The notes beneath the pieces are model-generated. The model did no database searches. It saw only the letters and a list, made by a program, of their open reading frames with translations, and had not been told where the DNA came from. A stretch of 64,000 nucleotides of DNA, taken from the NCBI GenBank assembly GCA_907164885.2, contig OU015490.1, positions 221,944,727 to 222,008,726 of the forward strand, given 5' to 3'. Of the stretch, positions 59,011-64,000 are shown one piece after another (the stretch's first letter is position 1; each line of letters opens with the position of its first letter). The translations under genes were made by a program, and so were the position numbers. This stretch comes from Dolomedes plantarius (taxonomy: Eukaryota; Arthropoda; Arachnida; Araneae; Dolomedidae).

Positions 59011-59327
59011 ATTTTATTTTCAAAATATATTTTTCCTAAATCCTAAATATTTGGTATATCATGTCATAAATATTAAATATTGTGTATATCAAAATATTGT
59101 GTATATAAAAATACAGTTGTCATAGACGTTGCTGTTTAAAACAAAATAATTTCGCAGTTCGCAGACGCAACGAGAATTTGTTTACACGAATCTAGCTCTT
59201 GCGGAGCGGGAATCAGATTAAGGCTTTTCTAACAGTTCGTGACATATGTATCAGCGTAACTCTTGTTCTAACTTCGGAAAACATTGATGTGGTAGTTCAG
59301 TTAACTACATTCAGTTCGTGTTGCAGA

Positions 59328-59440
59328 TTAAGTTCACATTCGATTCTCACTCAGCAGAAACAGGTGTGTTTTATGAGGAGATTGTCTCGATCACAAAGTA
59401 CGAAAAGCAATCATATTGTTTTAGAAACAGGGGAAATATT
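59328..59440 (+). other. Exon-like block in unit B
   Basis: After GTGTTGCAG the frame reads IKFTFDSHSAETGVFYEEIV, SITKYEKQSYCFRNRGNIF. Compared with unit A the single indel is 3 bp and in frame, but most substitutions change amino acids, so constraint is doubtful. Confidence 0.4.
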
Positions 59441-59727
59441 TTCTAGGGGATGCATCGGGTGCATTCATTATAGGAATATGTATAATTTGTACTTTATGTA
59501 ATTGTGAATGGGTATACGCTTTAGCTTTTCATGTCTTTACAAAAAAAATAACGATTTTTATACATTACTTACGAAAAGAAGAACAGCGTCTCTCAATTTA
59601 ATTGTAGGTTTCAATCTTTCAGATAGTGAAGTTTTAAAAAAATATCTATGTAAAGTAATTTGTGTGATTTTATTAAATATTTTTTCCTATTCTTATTATT
59701 TATAATCTGTATTAATTATAATATATA

Positions 59728-59763
59728 AGAAAATTGTATTATATATATATAATACAATTTTCT
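59728..59763. repeat. Perfect 36-bp palindrome
   Basis: AGAAAATTGTATT, ten alternating A/T bases, then AATACAATTTTCT: the two arms are exact inverses. It lies at the left edge of the insertion in unit B. Confidence 0.9.
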
Positions 59764-60350
59764 CTTTCACTTCAATTAACCTTTCACTTTCATTAAATAA
59801 AACACGTATTCGAAATTCTTTCATTTTATTTCAATAAAGTATTTCCCCTTAACCCAAAGTCTTATCTAGAGATAACCAAAGTAACCGATTATATTTCCCC
59901 CTAATACACGTGTAGATAGAAAGAACTTATATAACTGGACGATGAAACTCTTTATCGAATGTTCGAGCATATGACATGCGAGGTCAGATGTTTTCAACTG
60001 ACCAATAAAAAGTTTAGCGCGCCTATACTTTCTCGTGAGTGGAGTGTCTTTTTGCACCTTTGCCTGTCTGCCACAAAACTGAAAAGATGTAATTCTTAAC
60101 ATTCTGTGTCCCCTTTCTCTTGGGATGATCCAGCCAGTTCTGGACTTATAATTGTCTGTTTGTATTATAAAAGTTCCTAACACGTCCAAATGTATGTGCT
60201 CTGTATTCCGTAACCGTGAAGTTTCTAAAATAAATTCCATATTAAAAAATGCAGCTGACTCCTCTGGACACGACTTAAAAGTGCCTACGTCCAGTGTGTC
60301 ACGACCACAAGATTCTCCAGGATGCCACGAGTTCATCATTACTGCGTAAG

Positions 60351-60391
<41 letters not shown>
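60351..60391. repeat. Compound (TA)n(TG)n microsatellite
   Basis: About 10 TA units followed by about 11 TG units. Confidence 0.95.
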
Positions 60392-60512
60392 GCTTGGTAC
60401 AAGAAGTGCCTAAATCAGTTGCGTATGACTATTTTGAAAAACATTGTTTTCAATGTAAGAATTCCCAAGTCTATACAATGGTTTAGAAAACATTCTAAAA
60501 GTATCGGATATA

Positions 60513-60551
60513 GTATATATATATATAGATATATATATATATATATATATA
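60513..60551. repeat. (TA)n microsatellite
   Basis: TA repeat with one GATA interruption. Confidence 0.9.
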
Positions 60552-61179
60552 GTATAAATGTAGTATAAATGTAGTATGAATATTTGCTACGGTAATTAAT
60601 ACATTCATTGGCGCAAATAATTAGTAATTATATGAAGTAAATGAAATGTAACGTTTGCAGATTTTACTTGACAAAATTTAGTTTATAATGAGAGCTTAGA
60701 GAACCCTAATTTTTTTAGGGACATGCAATGTTCATATACGAAAAGTTTAATGGTTTCAACGCTTGGCTGCTCTTGGATGAGAGTTTTTTTAAGTTAGTTT
60801 AAGACGGGAAGACTATTTTTACTTGTGATATCATTTTAATTTCGTCTTATTCTCTCTAATAAAATCAGAATCATTTTATTAAAAAAAAACTGAAAGGTAA
60901 CTTCCGTTACTATAAATTAACTAATTATAAAGCGTTCGAAATTAAATCTAATTTTATTTTGAAAAGAAAATTTTCGTTAGTTCACAGGGTGTTCACAGAC
61001 TGACATTTAATTTTAATTAAACATTAAATTTCAGATTATTTTTTCTACCATCAAAAATTTTTTAAATATCATTTTCAATATTTAATGATTTCTTTAGAGA
61101 TTTATATAGTCAAGCGAGGAAGTGATTTTCTCTATTATTTATTTAAGTGCTTCTTTTATGATTTTAATATTAAAAGAAT

Positions 61180-61340
61180 GCTGTTCGGGTAGTGCAGTGG
61201 TTTTACTCACAGACAATGTTTGAGCATGGTTGTTGTTCTGATCCATCTCTATTTGGCTTCCATGATAAAGAAGCAATCATATTCGCGGTGCGATCAAGAA
61301 TTAAAAACGTCATTTATCATTCAAGAGATCATTTTGAGAT
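61180..61340 (+). repeat. tRNA-derived SINE, family shared with 48318
   Basis: A degraded A box (GGGTAGTGCAGTGGTT at 61187-61202) and B-like GTTCTGATCC precede a body with TGGCTTCCATGATAAAGAAG and TTCGCGGTGCG, matching the copy at 48318-48500. Confidence 0.6.
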
Positions 61341-61622
61341 CCCATCATAATAGTAAATATGAGGTGTACATATAACGTTATGGTCATTTCGATCATTGCC
61401 AGCATTACTTAGTCGAACCAGTACTAAGTACTCGTCACATATAGAGGCTTGTGGTGGGTGGATTGGGACTCCTTTAGTTAAACTATGTGTAAACTTTCAC
61501 CGAATACAAATAAATTTGTTTAAAGAGATACCTTATTTCCGTTCAATTAACTCATATTAGGACCCTCTTCTCTCTAAGCGGTGGCAAAGGCTGTTTACTA
61601 TACAAATATACATATACATACA

Positions 61623-61657
<35 letters not shown>

Positions 61658-62057
61658 ATCATCATTTGCTAATTGAGGTAACTCCATTATCATTTGTTAA
61701 CATATTTATTAAATCTCTTAACGACTCTCAGCTCCATAACTAAAAGATATGGCTTCCCAATCCCCATTAAAATCTGTGCGCCTTCGGCACACGTCTTTTT
61801 CGTTCCCTAGTTATCCATGACTCTGAAGATTTTCTTTGTTTCAACTTTAAAACCAACGCTCAGTACGCTCAGTACTTATGCGTGATTTCATATCGTACAT
61901 GTTCTTTTGCTAAACTAAGCACTTTCTTATCGCCAAACTGGAAGGCTATACGTCTACCTAAAATTCTCCTTGGTTCTTCGGAGATTGAATTAAGTCGAAC
62001 CCATTAATCCTATTTTCACTGCAATGCCTTGTGCCGCTTATTTGAACTCCCAGACTT
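61341..62057. other. Intergenic, a short coding-like relic on the minus strand
   Basis: A (TA)n run lies at 61627-61656. At about 61985-61880 the minus strand reads RRILGRRIAFQFGDKKVLSL and AKEHVRYEITHKY before a stop. It looks protein-like but I do not recognise it. Confidence 0.35.
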
Positions 62058-62061
62058 TTAA

Positions 62062-63032
62062 CACTCCATCGGGCGCGTCTTGAAACTTACGTCATCGGGC
62101 GCGGTGTATCTGTCAGATACATCTCTGTTTTATGTGTTTTCTGTTAATTTTTATTACTTTAAATCTTGCTTTTTATTCTTTTTACGTCCAGGCTTTTACA
62201 CCCGGACCTCCTTTTATTTATTTTTTCACAAAACACCTGCTAATAGAAGTAAACCGATAAAGGCTTTTATTTCAATATTACCTGTCAGTCTTGCATCTCT
62301 TTCTCTACTACATAGATTAGAAACTGTAGAAATGTATTCTTTAGTGCATTTCACAATTATTTCCAATATTTCGTCAAATAAAAAACAGTTCCAAGAGCCG
62401 TATATTGATTTTATATCTTTTGCACTTCCATTTACTCCAGGTAATTTTGGGATAATAGTCTGCGACCTACCTTTGACATTATTTCTTCCGATCCATTTTG
62501 CCCATTTAGTACTATTGTCTTTGCCTTCATAAAAATCATCATTATTAGCATCATCATCTGTTCTGAGTCATTATAATCACCTCCACTGCTATCAGAATCA
62601 ATTTCACAGGTTTCTAAAATATCTTCTTTGTCATCATCACTTTCATCAAATTCTTCAGCAGTTTATTCCTCATTTCCCTCACTATATAGACTACTATGAA
62701 CTAGCTCAAGGTCTTTGTGATTATTCAAATCTAAAAAGCTTTTAGCACTCATCATGGGAAAAGATAAATCAAAAACGTACAGGGAATCTTAACACTTCCG
62801 TAAAGCTTCAAGAGATAAACGTTATCGGGCGCGTGTAAAACTTCAAACAATATTCAAAATCGGAAATAATCCTACACGGAACTGGTCGTTACTGCATTCC
62901 AAAGGAGCAGGTGGTGAGATGGGCAGATACTGATAAGGTCAAGGTCGTAACATCAAGTTTAAGGGATCAAAAGCAGAGATATTGACACTCGTCTATCTGT
63001 CAGATCAACGCGCCCGATAGAGTGCAAAATTG
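62062..63032 (-). mobile_element. Non-autonomous piggyBac-like element with repeated ATCGGGCGCG motifs
   Basis: TTAA at 62058-62061 and 63033-63036. The inverted repeat is CACTCYATCGGGCGCG (62062 on; inverse at 63010-63025). On the right 8 extra bases separate it from TTAA. Further ATCGGGCGCG copies lie at about 62093 and 62829. The element keeps only the 5' part of a transposase. Confidence 0.8.
62226..62755 (-). pseudogene. piggyBac transposase N-terminal part
   Basis: It starts MMSAKSFLDLNNHKDLELV at 62755. Acidic stretches follow (EEFDESDDDKEDILE) with one stop and one frameshift. Then IIPKLPGVNGSAKDIKSIYG, SWNCFLFDEILEIIVKCTKE, NIEIKAFIGLLLLAGVL and a TGA at 62226. This is the DDE_Tnp_1_7 N-terminal half; all three catalytic Asp residues are lost by deletion. 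Confidence 0.85.
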
Positions 63033-63118
63033 TTAATCCTATATTTTAATAACTAAAATCCCGTTTTAAGGTAGCGCGATCGCCTCCCCCCCCATATTTT
63101 TAGCCTCACATATATATA

Positions 63119-64000
63119 CACTGCTGCCCACTGTAAATGCAACACCCTGAAGGAAACATGCAAATAACATGAAATTTACAACATGCATTAGCGGAGGTGA
63201 GATATGCAAATGATTAGAATTTCAGCGCAGACGCACATCACGCGCGTCTGTGGCGCCACTTCAAAGCGCTATTTAAGGCTTGGAGATTTCGACAATTTCA
63301 AGTTCGGCAATTGTGTTTTTCTTGTGGTTTTTCAAAAAAACGATCAATTATGCCTCGTCGAAAACAGCGATCATCTTTTGATCAAGTATCTGAGTTCGAC
63401 AGAGGAAGGATATTGGCGTACCGAGATTGTGGCTTATCTTTCAGGGAAATCGGTAGTCGTGTTGGACGAAACCAAACAACTGTAATGCGGATATGTGTCT
63501 ACCCTTGAAGCAGAACTACAGACGTCTCCGCCGCCGATGGTGCGATGACAGAAGGATTTGGACAGCAGAATGGAATGAAATTGTCTTTACTGACGAGTCA
63601 CGCTTCTGTCTGCAACACCACGATGGTCGCATTCGAGTCTGGAGACACCGTGAAGAGAGGATGCAAACAGCTGCGTTATGCACCGCCACACTGGTCCTGC
63701 ACCGGGTATTATGGTATGGGGCGGTATTGGATATCACTCTCGCACACCTCTAGTACGCATTTCCGGTACTTTAAACAGGCAGCGCTACATCTCCGAGGTG
63801 ATGGAGCCAGTTGTCCTTCCTTACCTTCAGGGCTTGCCCACAGCCATATTTCAACAGGATAATGCGCGACCACACGTGGCACGCATTGTCCAACGGTCCT
63901 TCGTCAATCGCCAGATTGAATTTCTTCCCTGGCCGCCTCGCTCTCCGGATCTTTCGCCAATAGAAAACATGTGATCCATGGTTGCTCTACGATTGACCCA
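63119..64000 (+). mobile_element. Tc1-like transposon, runs off the window
   Basis: The left end CACTGCTGCCCACTGTAAAT follows a short TA run. The right end lies outside the window. Confidence 0.85.
63350..64000 (+). pseudogene. Tc1-like transposase with internal deletion
   Basis: It starts MPRRKQRSSFDQVSEFDRGR at 63350. A helix-turn-helix follows (LSFREIGSRVGRNQTTVMRI), then a stop soon after. About 65 codons present in related proteins are missing between MRICV and the RRLRRRW block. The core continues with VFTDESRFCLQHHDGRIRVW in one frame. Another frame carries GPAPGIMVWGGIGYHSRTPL, FQQDNARPHVARIVQ and SPDLSPIENM, then a stop in place of Trp. Spacing between the second Asp and the Glu is 34, the classic Tc1 value. 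Confidence 0.88.

Larger units (their letters stand above)
59196..60985 (+). repeat. Segmental duplication, unit B, with an insertion
   Basis: Same block order as unit A, with about 820 bp of unrelated sequence (about 59730-60550) in the middle. The insertion carries a palindrome, TA/TG repeats and a 178-codon frame without a recognisable domain. Confidence 0.72.

Noticed and set aside
59866..60402. 178-codon minus-strand frame
   Set aside because: It starts inside a TG/TA repeat, has no recognisable domain and lies in an insertion between duplicated segments.

Overview
This is a eukaryotic, strongly AT-rich, repeat-dense intergenic window. I found no complete host gene, no rRNA gene and no functional tRNA gene. 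The abundance of Tc1/mariner transposons, piggyBac copies, tRNA-derived SINEs, long (TA)n arrays and the particular style of the Tc1 proteins suggest an arthropod, most probably a spider. The species is an inference; the repeat content is directly visible.

Layout. 0-8 kb: decayed piggyBac (about 0.9-1.37 kb), a tRNA-like SINE, a PIF/Harbinger-type MITE (3.06 kb), a Tc1 element with about 220-bp inverted repeats (4.07-5.74 kb) and a degraded mariner (6.1-7.27 kb). 8.4-11.75 kb: three Tc1/mariner-superfamily elements (a Tc1 with an intact transposase, a decayed Tc1, an internally deleted Tigger/pogo) packed around a 345-bp (TA)n array. 13.0-13.4 kb: a LINE tail. 13.85-24.17 kb: a nested stack. 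A TTAA-flanked MITE is split by a Ty3/gypsy LTR retrotransposon (14112-23320), which itself carries a piggyBac (14961-17265), a Harbinger-like MITE (18896-19510) and a solo LTR (20379-20646); a second TTAA-flanked MITE abuts it. The pol domain order of the host retrotransposon is protease, integrase, reverse transcriptase, RNase H, which is the Gmr1-like order and not the usual gypsy order.

24.8-33.4 kb: two internally deleted mariner-like elements that kept only their N-terminal helix-turn-helix and C-terminal tail, a SINE, and a Tc1 (30355-33401) split by a fold-back element and a GC-rich island of unknown nature. 34.0-37.45 kb: a satellite of about 375 bp in nine units. 39.3-40.7 kb: a nearly complete Tc1. 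41.6-45.3 kb: a satellite of about 310 bp split by a piggyBac inserted exactly at a TTAA. 45.4-48.5 kb: a solo LTR, a tRNA-like SINE, a tandem array of about 195 bp, a 233-bp tandem duplication, a hAT-like MITE and another SINE. 49.2-50.4 kb: second copy of the 8.4-kb Tc1. 51.3-52.1 kb: second fold-back element. 53-57.6 kb: pogo-like MITE, SINE, truncated Tc1 and a second Harbinger MITE remnant. 57.6-61 kb: a diverged tandem segmental duplication with an exon-like block. 61.2-64 kb: SINE, non-autonomous piggyBac with repeated subterminal motifs, and a Tc1 running off the end.

Functionally the window is a transposon graveyard. Only one transposase frame (8416-9456) is uninterrupted over its full length; the piggyBac at 15-17 kb is one frameshift from intact and the Tc1 at 39.5-40.5 kb carries two stop codons. 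Most other coding remnants are broken by stops, frameshifts or deletions.
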